This document shows, one piece after another, positions 20,499 to 28,519 of a stretch of DNA of 41,331 nt. Source of the stretch: Chloroflexota bacterium. Lineage in GTDB: Bacteria; Chloroflexota; Limnocylindria; Limnocylindrales; CSP1-4. The number at the start of each line of letters is the position of its first letter. Position 1 is the stretch's first letter. A program made the translations under genes and the position numbers. Under the pieces are notes generated by a model that made no database searches, was not told where the DNA came from, and was given only the letters and a program-made list of their open reading frames with translations. The stretch covers positions 1 to 41,331 of the forward strand of contig JANYJG010000056.1 of NCBI GenBank assembly GCA_025358515.1. Reading direction: 5' to 3'.

Positions 20499-20681
20499 GT
20501 GAACCCCTCTGGTTCTAATCCTGGTGGGCGGTCTGGTTGCTTGGCAGCAGATCGATCCGAACCTGGACCTGAGCCTCATCTGGCCGGTCGCGATCATCGC
20601 CTTCGGCGCGATCCTGTGGTCTCGTCCCTGGGCCGGCGCGGCGGCGACAAGTGGGGCGCCTTGCCCCTTGGGGCCGACTAG
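20499..20681 (+). pseudogene. Small membrane protein with two compensating frameshifts
   Basis: The start region (GTG at 20499, GGAGG 6 nt upstream) reads V-N-P, then the frame is lost. One base over gives a convincing one-helix membrane protein: LVLILVGGLVAWQQIDPNLD followed by LSLIWPVAIIAFGAIL. Returning to the first frame gives VVSSLGRRGGDK and WGALPLGAD with a stop at 20681. An extra base near 20505-20509 and a missing G near 20612-20616 would explain this, restoring a protein of about 60 residues. Either the gene is decayed or these are sequencing or assembly errors. The 3' end overlaps the convergent CAP gene. Confidence 0.55.
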
Positions 20682-21751
20682 CTGGGCAGCGCCCCGCGGC
20701 GCCTTCGCTTACGAACCGTGAATAACAGCCCGTAGACCGCTGTCAGCATGGCCATGAGGCCGGAAGCGAGTCCAACATTGGTCTGGGTGGGCGTCGGACC
20801 GCCGAAGGGACGAATGATGTCTGCCGCATTGCCGGCGCCCTGCCCTGCCTGAGGAAGCGCCACTACAGGGCCGGACGACGACGCGGCCGAGTTGGCCCCC
20901 AAGACCATGGCTGTGGGCGATGCGCCAATAGTTGCGGACGCGGCGGTGGTCGGCAACGTAGTCGACCCAGGCTTCGGACTGGAAGTGCCGGCCTGCTGGG
21001 ACGTCGCAACGGATCCAGGGCGAACTTTGGCCGCGGCTGCCGGTTGGATCGAGCGTACCGGGGCGGCCTGACCGGTTGTGGCAGCCGGGTCCCCAAACGG
21101 GGAGCGAGTGGGCGGTGCGGTCGTGGCGCGTGGGCCGCCCTTACTGACGATGCAGTCGTACCAGAACGTGCTGTCGGTCGCGATCCAACCACCGCATCCC
21201 ACGCGGTCATACGAACCCAGGATGATCGGCGCGTGCGAACTGCTGCCCATCCAGCCAAGCAGGCCATGGCCGCTGGTGGAGTATGTGAACGTTGAATATG
21301 TTGCTCGGCTGCCCTTGTAGCTGACCTGGTACCGGCCCGTCCCATAGCCACGGTTCTGCAGCATTATCTCGCCCACATTCCAGTACTTGTACGTGCTTTG
21401 GAGAATCGAGACGAACTTCACCGAGGGGCACGGCCGCAGTTCGTGTTTAGCCCAGTTGTTCTCGGCGCCGTCCCGGGCACGGCCCAGCATGACGAGCGAG
21501 GCATCGGACGGGCACGACATCGGGGTATCGCGAGCCAGTCCCGCCAGGAACGGGTCGAGGCGGAGCGCGGCAAGGCCGTTTGCCCCTCGGGCGCCGTTGA
21601 TCAGGCGTACAAGTTCGGAGGCCTCGGCATTGGCCGGACCGGAGGCGGCGCTGGCGGAAGGAACGGAAAAGGCCAATGAGGCGGCTAGTGACATAGCACC
21701 GACCACCAGAGCGCACGGTATGGCCAGGCGTGAACGAATTGCGATCGTCAC
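20678..21751 (-). CDS. Secreted CAP-domain (SCP/PR1) protein with C-terminal membrane anchor
   Basis: The 357-residue protein has an N-terminal signal peptide (IRSRLAIPCALVVGAMSLA, cleavage near ASAASG). A CAP domain follows (LVRLINGARGANGLAALRLD, then SHAPIILGSYDRVGCGGW), then a Pro/Thr/Ser/Ala-rich stalk of about 110 residues. A C-terminal membrane helix (GLASGLMAMLTAVYGLLFTV) ends in RKRRRRG. The order suggests a protein anchored at its C-terminus with the CAP domain outside. LPQAG occurs before the helix but about 30 residues away, so a sortase signal is doubtful. The GTG at 21751 has GAGGAG 7 nt upstream. The role of bacterial CAP proteins is mostly unknown. Confidence 0.8.
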   Translation of the reverse strand: MTIAIRSRLAIPCALVVGAMSLAASLAFSVPSASAASGPANAEASELVRLINGARGANGLAALRLDPFLAGLARDTPMSCPSDASLVMLGRARDGAENNWAKHELRPCPSVKFVSILQSTYKYWNVGEIMLQNRGYGTGRYQVSYKGSRATYSTFTYSTSGHGLLGWMGSSSHAPIILGSYDRVGCGGWIATDSTFWYDCIVSKGGPRATTAPPTRSPFGDPAATTGQAAPVRSIQPAAAAKVRPGSVATSQQAGTSSPKPGSTTLPTTAASATIGASPTAMVLGANSAASSSGPVVALPQAGQGAGNAADIIRPFGGPTPTQTNVGLASGLMAMLTAVYGLLFTVRKRRRRGALPS

Positions 21752-22133
21752 GATGGTCTCCTCTGGACGGAGAGAGGTTGGACGCGTCGGGCGTTGTGAG
21801 AACGATCGCCCGAGTCCCATGGCGCGGTCATGGGCCGGCGGGCACATTCTCACGGGTCCCAACAACCACCCATTCGGGCAGTGGGTGGGATCAGGCGGCC
21901 CTGCGCTGGACGGGTCAGGAGAGGTTGTGTGCAGTTAGTTGAAGAAACCTACACGCCGAAAGGGTTCCTTCTTCACCTGTGACCCAGTACCAATAGACCA
22001 AAAAGTCGGACTCGCCAGTCCAACCATCCACCCCGGACGCGATACGGGAGTGGCCACACCAGTCGTTTCCGTCGGCGCCGGCATGGCCAGGTGGCGCGGT
22101 CGGCTTCACCCGTGCGTTGACCGGCGGCGGTGC
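21752..22133. other. Intergenic region with dyads upstream of the CAP gene
   Basis: No gene is recognised in this 382-nt spacer. It contains CCACCCA-N9-TGGGTGG near 21866-21890 and separated GTGAGAA/TTCTCAC arms around 21795-21860, which could fold in the leader of the CAP gene. No known riboswitch was identified. Confidence 0.35.
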
Positions 22134-22532
22134 TTAATGAACGCAGGCGAGCAGTTGCGTGTCGGTCCGCTTGATATGGCTCGTCAGCCAGCGTAGCAGT
22201 TCATTTTCGACCCTCACAACGAGGTGGGCCGTGGCACCGGTGCGATCGAACTCCTGCTTGAATGACTTGAATGTCTCCACAAACTGCTTGTGGGCGTCGA
22301 TGTTCTGGGCCGCCACAGGGCAGTTGTACTTGGCCATGCATTCCTCTTCGTGTCCGAAATGCGAGACCGCGTAGCCGCCCAGATCGTCCAGAACCTTCTG
22401 GACCTCCGTGCGGCCTCGGCCCTGACTCATGGCCGTGAGGAGGTCGTTCAGCCAGGCGATCAGCTGCTTGTGCTGATCATCGATCGAATCCACGCCGGTG
22501 GTCATTGACGGGTCCCAGGAGATAGTCGGCAT
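22134..22532 (-). CDS. Bacteriohemerythrin with one ligand position replaced
   Basis: This 132-residue protein binds oxygen or other small ligands at a di-iron site. Ligands in the usual pattern are H21 (DDQHKQL), H58 and E62 (HFGHEEE), H81 (DAHKQF), H119 and D124 (HIKRTD). The partner of H81, normally a histidine four residues before it, is N77 here (QNIDAH), so one of the usual five histidines is missing. The segment before it, NCPVAAQN, matches a hemerythrin variant seen in other bacteria. GGAG precedes the ATG by 6 nt. Confidence 0.9.
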   Translation of the reverse strand: MPTISWDPSMTTGVDSIDDQHKQLIAWLNDLLTAMSQGRGRTEVQKVLDDLGGYAVSHFGHEEECMAKYNCPVAAQNIDAHKQFVETFKSFKQEFDRTGATAHLVVRVENELLRWLTSHIKRTDTQLLACVH

Positions 22533-22852
22533 CGGGTTCTCCAGTAGGGCGTAGGGCCCTCGTGTCGCTGTGCCGCCCGCGATATCGGGCGCGGCACTTT
22601 GTTCCTGAGCATAAGCCCGCTGTCCGTCCGGTATCCCCCGTACTGGCGTACCCCTCAGGGACCCGACGGCCCCTAGTGTCGCCCCGAGTGTCGCCGGGCC
22701 GGTTGGACTTTGTCAGCCGGGGCATCGTTGCGTGGCACGGGCGCCCAAGGTTCTTTTCAGCCGGGCTTAAGGAGTTCATCCTAAGGTCCAGACGCTCGCA
22801 CGGGCGGACCGCCCAGCTCCACCCTTGCAGGCCAGCGCCCGAGGCTCAGGTC
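22533..22852. other. Divergent intergenic region between hemerythrin and YceI genes
   Basis: No gene is seen. A near-perfect 28-bp palindrome at 22570-22597 (GTGCCGC...GCGGCAC, two internal mismatches, centre GATATC) lies about 40 bp upstream of the hemerythrin start. It is followed on the plus strand by TTTGTTCC and could be an operator or a weak terminator. The rest is unremarkable. Confidence 0.45.
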
Positions 22853-23614
22853 ATGAATCCTCAGTCCCCCACTTCGGTCCCAGTGGTCGGCCGGCGCCAC
22901 GGCGTCAATCGCAAGCTGATCGCGCTGGTCACCATTGTCGCCATTGTCGCCGTTGCGGGAGGCGGCTTTGGCTTGTGGTACATCCTGGTCGGTCCGTCCG
23001 GGCCGGCAGCAGCGGCTGCGGTCATTCCTGCCGACGCATCCGTTCCCGCCCCTGCCTCCCTGGACGGCACCTGGACCGTGAACGGCAATCTCGGTTCGAT
23101 GAACGACACGGCCTCCTGGGTCGGCTATCGGGTCAAGGAGAAACTGGTTGGCGTGGGCGGCCACACGGCCGTGGGCCGCACGCCAAAGGTGGCAGGCTCA
23201 ATGACTCTGAGGGGGTCGACGATCGACAACGTCCTCATCACAGCCGACCTAACCGCTCTGGCCAGCGATGACAACCTCCGTGACGGCCAGCTCCAGCGCC
23301 AGGCAATCGATACGGATCACTTCCCGACAGCGATGTTCAAGTCAATCGAGCCGATCAACCTCGGAACGCTGCCGGCCGAGGGCACCACGGTTAGCGTCAC
23401 CGCAAAGGGAGCCCTCTCGCTCCATGGAGTTACCAAGACGGTTGAGATCCAGCTGCAAGCGCTGCGAAAGGGAGGCATCATCGGGGTTGCAGGCAGCCTG
23501 CCAATCGTTTTCGCCGATTACGGCTTCGGGGGCCCAACGAGTTTCTCGGTCCTGTCGGTAGACGATCACGGCACAATGGAGCTGCACCTGCTGTTCACCG
23601 AGAGTGGTGCGTAA
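22853..23614 (+). CDS. Membrane-anchored YceI-family lipid-binding protein
   Basis: The 253-residue protein has a short basic N-terminus and one membrane helix (LIALVTIVAIVAVAGGGFGL), then an Ala/Pro linker and a YceI lipocalin-like domain. Family features are GTWTVN, ASWVGYRVKEKL, TADLTALASDDNLRDGQLQRQ, IDTDHFPTAMFKS and GALSLHGVTKTVEI. YceI domains bind isoprenoid or polyisoprenoid ligands outside the cytoplasm; the ligand here is unknown. The ATG at 22853 is used; earlier in-frame starts lie in non-coding sequence. The TerB-like gene follows after 27 nt. Confidence 0.88.
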   Translation: MNPQSPTSVPVVGRRHGVNRKLIALVTIVAIVAVAGGGFGLWYILVGPSGPAAAAAVIPADASVPAPASLDGTWTVNGNLGSMNDTASWVGYRVKEKLVGVGGHTAVGRTPKVAGSMTLRGSTIDNVLITADLTALASDDNLRDGQLQRQAIDTDHFPTAMFKSIEPINLGTLPAEGTTVSVTAKGALSLHGVTKTVEIQLQALRKGGIIGVAGSLPIVFADYGFGGPTSFSVLSVDDHGTMELHLLFTESGA

Positions 23615-23641
23615 TCGGCCGGGCCGAACCAAGGAGAACCG

Positions 23642-24187
23642 ATGTCCTTCCTGCGGTTCCTGACAAGTCACCCAGGCGAGACCACGCCAGCACCATCGGC
23701 GATGGACCAGGAGACGGAGGCCGTGCGGCGGATTGTCTCCCGACTGGCGACGCTTCCCCCGGAGCAGGCACGATTGCTTGCCGGCATGGCCTACGTCCTG
23801 GCACGAGCCGCCTACGCCGATCTCTCGATCAGCGACGGGGAAACCCAGGCCATGGAGGATGAGCTGGTCGGGTCCGGTCTCGACGTCGCGCAGGCTGTTC
23901 TTGTCGTGGAGATGGCCAAACTCCAGGAGCTGACAGCCGGGGGCACGAGCGACTACCTTGTCACCCGCGAGTTCCGCGAACATACGAGCATGGAGCAGCG
24001 GTTGACCGTGTTGCGGGCCTGCTTCCGGGTGGCTTCGGCCGACGATTCGATCAGCGGCACCGAGAGCGCCACATTGGACGAAATCGCCAGCGAGCTTGAC
24101 CTGAGCCGCGAGGATTACACCCCGATACGGGCCGAGTTCGCCGACAAGATATCGGCGCGATTGGGCTTCGGAACAGGCCGGGAGTAG
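23642..24187 (+). CDS. TerB-like protein
   Basis: The 181-residue soluble helical protein has the repeated DnaJ/TerB-like pattern. The first half reads ARAAYADLSISDGETQAMEDEL and the second ACFRVASADDSISGTESATLDEI. Each has an acidic D-x-S-I-S loop that in TerB domains can bind metal. AAGGAG lies about 6 nt upstream of the ATG. It is probably co-transcribed with the YceI gene. There is no terC, terD or terZ nearby, so a role in tellurite resistance is not implied; TerB domains are often membrane-stress associated. Confidence 0.85.
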   Translation: MSFLRFLTSHPGETTPAPSAMDQETEAVRRIVSRLATLPPEQARLLAGMAYVLARAAYADLSISDGETQAMEDELVGSGLDVAQAVLVVEMAKLQELTAGGTSDYLVTREFREHTSMEQRLTVLRACFRVASADDSISGTESATLDEIASELDLSREDYTPIRAEFADKISARLGFGTGRE

Positions 24188-24214
24188 CGACTCGTCGGCC
24201 TAGGGCGTCGGCCG

Positions 24215-24337
24215 GCCTGGGGCCGGGGCCGGGGCCGGGGCCGGAGCGGGGGGGACGGGGGACGGGGGCTCCCCGCCGGGGCTTCGGGGCGGGGCCGGGG
24301 CTTCGGGGCGGGGCCTCCCCGCCGGGGCCGGGGCTCG
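24215..24337 (+). repeat. G-rich low-complexity block with quadruplex potential
   Basis: The plus strand shows repeated GGGGCCGGGG, GGGGGGGACGGGG and GGGGCTTCGGGGCGGGG units, with many runs of four or more G separated by 1-4 nt. It is bounded by the TerB-like gene and by the palindromic repeat copies. Confidence 0.8.
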
Positions 24338-24505
24338 GTTTATGCATCGCAGATATGAACGGGAAACGCAGCTGGGCAAACGAGCGTCACGCGCCCATCT
24401 CGTTGGCAGTTTGATGCATCCCGGATATGAAACGACCAACGAAACGGGCCCTGGCGCCTTCCGAGGGACTCTCGTTGGCAGGTTCATACCCCAGGCGCAT
24501 AAACC
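24337..24505. repeat. Intergenic palindromic repeat family, at least three copies
   Basis: A 24-nt unit at 24337-24360 begins GGTTTATGC and ends TATGAAC. The same arms recur in inverted orientation at 24482-24505. A third, diverged copy lies at 24408-24433 (begins AGTTTGATGC, ends TATGAAAC). CTCGTTGGCAG occurs at 24399-24409 and 24471-24481, each time beside one of these copies. This looks like a REP- or MITE-like dispersed element arranged as an inverted pair. Confidence 0.7.
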
Positions 24506-24636
24506 GGCCCTGGCGGCGGTGCGGTGCCGTGCGGTGCCGTGCCGTGCCTTACGGCGTCCGGCCGGCGCTGGCGGCGGGGCGCGTGGAAACCCGCGCGTTG
24601 CGGCGCCCGGTGGCGGCCGTGCCTTGCGGCGGACGC

Positions 24637-24693
24637 GTGAACAATCGAGAGGGAGCCGGCGTCTGGACGACCGACGACCTGAAGGACCGGTAA
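24637..24693 (+). other. Possible 18-codon leader ORF
   Basis: GTG at 24637 opens a frame VNNREGAGVWTTDDLKDR ending with TAA 3 nt before the ABC exporter ATG. A GGCGGA lies just upstream. It could couple translation to the exporter or be chance; no homology is recognised. Confidence 0.25.
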
Positions 24694-24696
24694 GCT

Positions 24697-26682
24697 ATGC
24701 CCTCCGCCACTTGCTGCGAATCCTTGAGAACGTACCTGACAGGATCGGTCGAAGTTGCGCGCGGTTACGCGCGCATAGCGGCCCTGGTGCCGTCCGGCGG
24801 AGCGGGCCTGGCCACCCTCCTGATCGCCCTGAACGTGGTCATCGGGATCCTGCCCGTGCTCTTTATCGTGGCCACCAGCGTCATGATCGGGCGCGTGCCG
24901 GCGGCTGTGTCCGGCGGCGTGGGCTCGTCAGAGTGGCAATCGCTAGTGGGCGCATTCGTCCTGGCTGCCGCGGCCTTCGTGACCCAGCAGATCATCGGGC
25001 CGGCACAAGCGGCGTTGGGCGAGCTGCTTGCTCGGCGCATCGACGGCCGCATCGTGGAGCGGCTCATCACCGCCGCGCTCCAGAGCACGGGCATCGGCCC
25101 TCTTGAGGATCAGAAGCTCCTCAACGACCTAGCCGCGGTGGTCACGACGCTCGAACAGAGTTTCCGAACAACCGGCCTTGCCTGCGCGGGCCTGCTCACT
25201 CTGATCGCTCGATACGTCCAGCTGCTCGGCTGCGTGGCACTCGTCGGCCTGGTGTTCTCCTGGCCCGCGGCTCTCGCCCTCATCGCTGTCACGATGGCCT
25301 TCCGCAAGGGCCAGCGTGGCGGCCTGCGGACCTACGCCAAGCTCTATGTCACAAGCATGTCCATTCGCCGCGAGGCCCACTACTACCGGTCCGTAGCCCT
25401 CGAAGCTGGGGCGGCAAAAGAGATCCGCATCTTCGGCCTGGTGGAATGGCTATCCAACCGATACCGCGACCTGCAGATGAGAATGCTCAATCTGGTCTGG
25501 ACCGAGCGGCGTCGAATCTATCTTCGCCCATTTATCGCATACACCGCCTTCGGGCTGATCGTTGCCGCGATCACGCTTGCCTCGCTAGGTCGAGCGGCAG
25601 CCGTGAACGCGATTTCTCTGACGCAGCTGGCACTCGGGCTCCAGGCTGCCCTGGCGGCACTGCGCCTGGGCGAGCATTACGCGGAAGCGGACACGCAGAC
25701 GCAGTTCGGCATGCTTGCCTACGACGGCGTCCAGGGCTTCGAGCGCGGGGTCGCCGCCTTCGACGACAAAGCCGTGCGACTCGAGCCGCGCCGCGACCCG
25801 AGGGGCCTGCCCCACTCTGAGATTCGGCTCGAAGACATCCGCTTCAGCTATCCCGGCTCGGACCGAGCAGTGCTCACGGGCTTAAACCTGGTCCTGCCGG
25901 CCGGCAAATGCACGGCCATCGTGGGCCTAAACGGAGCCGGCAAGACAACGCTGGTCAAACTACTGGCTCGCCTTTATGAACCGACTTCGGGCCGGCTGCT
26001 GGTCGACGGAATCGATTTCCGCTCGTTCGAGGTCAACGACTGGCGGCGCCAGATCGGGATCATCTTCCAGGACTTCAATCGTTACGAGCTAACCGCCGCC
26101 GAGAACATCGGCTTCGGTGCGGTGGAGTTGCTTGGCGACCTTAAGAAGGTCCGCGAGGCGGCCAAGCAGGCCGGCATTCTGTCGATGTTGGATAGGCTGC
26201 CGCTGGGCCTGGATACCCCGCTTGCCCGCCAGTACGCGGACGGCACGGACCTTTCCGGCGGGCAGTGGCAGCGAGTGGCCATCGCCAGGGCCCTTTTCGC
26301 TCTTGACAACGGGGCCTCCATTCTGGTCCTGGACGAGCCGACCGCCGCCCTGGACGTCCGCGCGGAAGCCGCCTTCTTCGAGCGATTCGTGGAACTTACC
26401 CGCGGCGCAACTTCGCTCCTAATCTCGCACCGGTTCTCGTCCGTCCGCCATGCGGACCACATCGTCGTGTTGGCCGAGGGACGCGTCATCGAACTTGGCA
26501 GTCACGAGGAACTGCTCGCCCTCAACGGCCGGTACGCGGAGCTGTTCCGTCTACAGGCGGAGCGGTTCACGGAGGAGGACGTCGAGACCGCGGAGCTGGA
26601 CCTCGCCGATCTCGCCGATCTTGCGAACGAGAACGCGGCCGCCGAAGTGGGCGCCGCCGGACGACGTGAGGACGACCGATGA
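24697..26682 (+). CDS. ABC exporter half-transporter 1 (permease-ATPase fusion)
   Basis: The 661-residue protein has an N-terminal membrane domain (about residues 30-330) fused to a C-terminal ATPase. The ATPase has Walker A GLNGAGKTT (about 408-416), Q-loop IIFQDF, signature LSGGQ (about 518), Walker B ILVLDEPTAALD with the catalytic glutamate (about 542-553) and the H-loop SHRFSS. The tail is acidic and Leu/Ala-rich. The segment QDFNRYELTAAENI resembles Q-loop regions of exporters encoded with lanthipeptide-type clusters, but no precursor or modification gene is nearby. It overlaps the next gene by 4 bp (ATGA), implying a heterodimer. The cargo is unknown. Confidence 0.88.
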   Translation: MPSATCCESLRTYLTGSVEVARGYARIAALVPSGGAGLATLLIALNVVIGILPVLFIVATSVMIGRVPAAVSGGVGSSEWQSLVGAFVLAAAAFVTQQIIGPAQAALGELLARRIDGRIVERLITAALQSTGIGPLEDQKLLNDLAAVVTTLEQSFRTTGLACAGLLTLIARYVQLLGCVALVGLVFSWPAALALIAVTMAFRKGQRGGLRTYAKLYVTSMSIRREAHYYRSVALEAGAAKEIRIFGLVEWLSNRYRDLQMRMLNLVWTERRRIYLRPFIAYTAFGLIVAAITLASLGRAAAVNAISLTQLALGLQAALAALRLGEHYAEADTQTQFGMLAYDGVQGFERGVAAFDDKAVRLEPRRDPRGLPHSEIRLEDIRFSYPGSDRAVLTGLNLVLPAGKCTAIVGLNGAGKTTLVKLLARLYEPTSGRLLVDGIDFRSFEVNDWRRQIGIIFQDFNRYELTAAENIGFGAVELLGDLKKVREAAKQAGILSMLDRLPLGLDTPLARQYADGTDLSGGQWQRVAIARALFALDNGASILVLDEPTAALDVRAEAAFFERFVELTRGATSLLISHRFSSVRHADHIVVLAEGRVIELGSHEELLALNGRYAELFRLQAERFTEEDVETAELDLADLADLANENAAAEVGAAGRREDDR

Positions 26683-28463
26683 GGGAGACCCTGCATAGCG
26701 CAGTGAAACTTCTTCGGCTCTCCTGGCGGCAGCATCGCGGCAAGACCGCCGTATCGCTGGCGCTTGTCCTGAGCAATTCCGTCGCGGCGCCGCTAATGGC
26801 GCTGGCCCTCAAGTGGCTGACTAACTCATCGGTCGCCGGCGACGTGGGTGGCGCTGGCATGGCCGGTGTGACCGTCGCGGCCTGCGCGATCGTGGTCCTG
26901 ACCCTTGGCCATTTCGCGCACATCGCTTACTTCGAACTGTCTGAGGTCAATCTGCTCACGATGGAGCAGCGGCTGATATTGCTGGCCAACGGTTCGGCTG
27001 GTATCGAACACCAGGAGCGCTCTGAATACGCTGATCGGCTTCAAGTTCTGCAGCAAGAGATCCAGCAGGTCCAGAACGGTTTGTATGCCGTCCTGGCCCT
27101 TTCAAGCCTGGCTGTCGCAATCGGAATCACCGGTCTATTGCTCGCCCTGGTCAACCCCGTGCTCCTGCTCCTGCCTCTGGTCGCCATCCCGCCGCTGGTC
27201 TGCGGACAGCGGGCCCAGGAAGTGCTCGACCGAGCGCGCGAGGAGACGGCTCCGGACACCAGGCTTGCCCTGCACCTATTCCATCTCGCGACGGCCGCCG
27301 GGCCGGCTAAGGAACTACGCGTCTTCAGGCTCCAGAACGAGATCCAGCGCCGCCACCACGAGCTGTGGGACCGCACGACCGATCGGCTGTGGAAAGCCCA
27401 ACTCAAGGCCACCGGCTTGCGCGCGGCCGGGCAGCTCGTGTTCGCCGCGGGCTACGTCGCTGCTGTGCTGCTCGTGGTCAGCGATGCCATCGGCGGGCGT
27501 AGAAGCATCGGCGACGTGGTCCTGGCGATCACACTGGCGGCACAAGTCAACCAGCAGGTCTCGGCCGCGGTTTCGCTAATGCACGACCTGCAGCGGATCG
27601 CCCGCGCATTCGCTCGATTCGAGTGGCTGGAGAAATACATCGCCGAGCGCGAGCCGCACCCGGCGGACCTGCCGACGCCCATTCACCTCAGCCAGGGAAT
27701 CCATTTCGATAACGTGGCCTTCCGTTACCCGGGCACCGACCGAACGGTCCTCGCAGGCGTCAACCTCGACCTCCCCGCCGGTTCGACCGTTGCGATCGTC
27801 GGCGAGAACGGAGCCGGCAAGAGCACGTTGGTAAAGCTCCTGTGCCGCTTCTACGAGCCAACCGAAGGTCGAATCCTGGTGGATGGAGCAGACCTGGCCC
27901 ACATTCCGCTGGCTGAATGGAGGGGCCGCATCGCCACGGGATTTCAGGATTTCGCCCGATTCGAGCTCATCACCAGGGAGACCGTGGGGGTTGGCGACCT
28001 ACCATTCATCGAGGACCTGCCGGCGGTGAGCGCCGCCATCGACCGCGCCCAAGCTAGCGACCTCGTCGCGAAGCTGCCCGATGGCCTGGCCGCGCAACTG
28101 GGCAAGTCGTACCGGGAAGGCGTCGAGTTGTCCGGCGGCCAGTGGCAGAAGCTGGCCCTGGGTCGGGCGATGATGCGCGAGATGCCCCTCGTCCTGATCC
28201 TGGACGAACCGACGTCGGCCCTTGACGCCGAAGCCGAGCACGTTCTGTTTGAGCGATACGCTGAGGGGGCGCGGCGCGTAGGGCAGGCAACGGGCGGCAT
28301 CACGGTCCTGGTCTCGCACCGCTTCTCGACCGTCCGCATGGCCGACCTGATCGTGGTCGTGGCCGACGGGCACGTGGTCGAGGCTGGCCCACACGCCGCA
28401 TTGGTGCGCAAGCGCGGGCTCTACGCCGAGCTCTACGGCCTGCAGGCCAGCGCGTACGAATGA
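26679..28463 (+). CDS. ABC exporter half-transporter 2 (permease-ATPase fusion)
   Basis: The 594-residue partner of the previous gene has the same layout: a membrane domain to about residue 310, then an ATPase. The ATPase has Walker A GENGAGKST (about 375), Q-loop GFQDFARFEL, signature LSGGQ (about 484), Walker B LVLILDEPTSALD (about 505) and the H-loop SHRFST. Both ATPases of the pair look catalytically complete, unlike many heterodimeric exporters with one degenerate site. It ends convergent to a small lipoprotein gene. Confidence 0.88.
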   Translation: MRETLHSAVKLLRLSWRQHRGKTAVSLALVLSNSVAAPLMALALKWLTNSSVAGDVGGAGMAGVTVAACAIVVLTLGHFAHIAYFELSEVNLLTMEQRLILLANGSAGIEHQERSEYADRLQVLQQEIQQVQNGLYAVLALSSLAVAIGITGLLLALVNPVLLLLPLVAIPPLVCGQRAQEVLDRAREETAPDTRLALHLFHLATAAGPAKELRVFRLQNEIQRRHHELWDRTTDRLWKAQLKATGLRAAGQLVFAAGYVAAVLLVVSDAIGGRRSIGDVVLAITLAAQVNQQVSAAVSLMHDLQRIARAFARFEWLEKYIAEREPHPADLPTPIHLSQGIHFDNVAFRYPGTDRTVLAGVNLDLPAGSTVAIVGENGAGKSTLVKLLCRFYEPTEGRILVDGADLAHIPLAEWRGRIATGFQDFARFELITRETVGVGDLPFIEDLPAVSAAIDRAQASDLVAKLPDGLAAQLGKSYREGVELSGGQWQKLALGRAMMREMPLVLILDEPTSALDAEAEHVLFERYAEGARRVGQATGGITVLVSHRFSTVRMADLIVVVADGHVVEAGPHAALVRKRGLYAELYGLQASAYE

Positions 28464-28519
28464 ACGCGGCCGACACCGCCCTGGTCGTGATACGCGGGGG
28501 CCGCGTTGCTCGGCGGACG

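Larger units (their letters stand above)
24188..24696. other. Non-coding repeat-rich spacer before the ABC exporter pair
   Basis: No conventional gene is supported. The region holds a G-rich block (24215-24337), palindromic repeat copies (24337-24505) and a run of GTGCGGTGCC/GTGCC units (about 24517-24549). An 18-codon open frame (24637-24693) ends 3 nt before the exporter start. Open frames through it arise from its composition and repeats. Confidence 0.6.

Noticed and set aside
20830-20850. LPQAG as a sortase signal in the CAP protein
   Set aside because: It lies about 30 residues before the membrane helix, farther than in known sortase substrates, and no sortase gene is in the window.
23642-24187. 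Tellurite resistance locus
   Set aside because: Only one TerB-like domain is present; no terC, terD, terZ or associated genes are nearby.
24342-25106. Long frames through the G-rich and repeat block
   Set aside because: Translations are Arg/Gly/Pro-rich, follow the repeats and run into the exporter gene in another frame; no family is seen.
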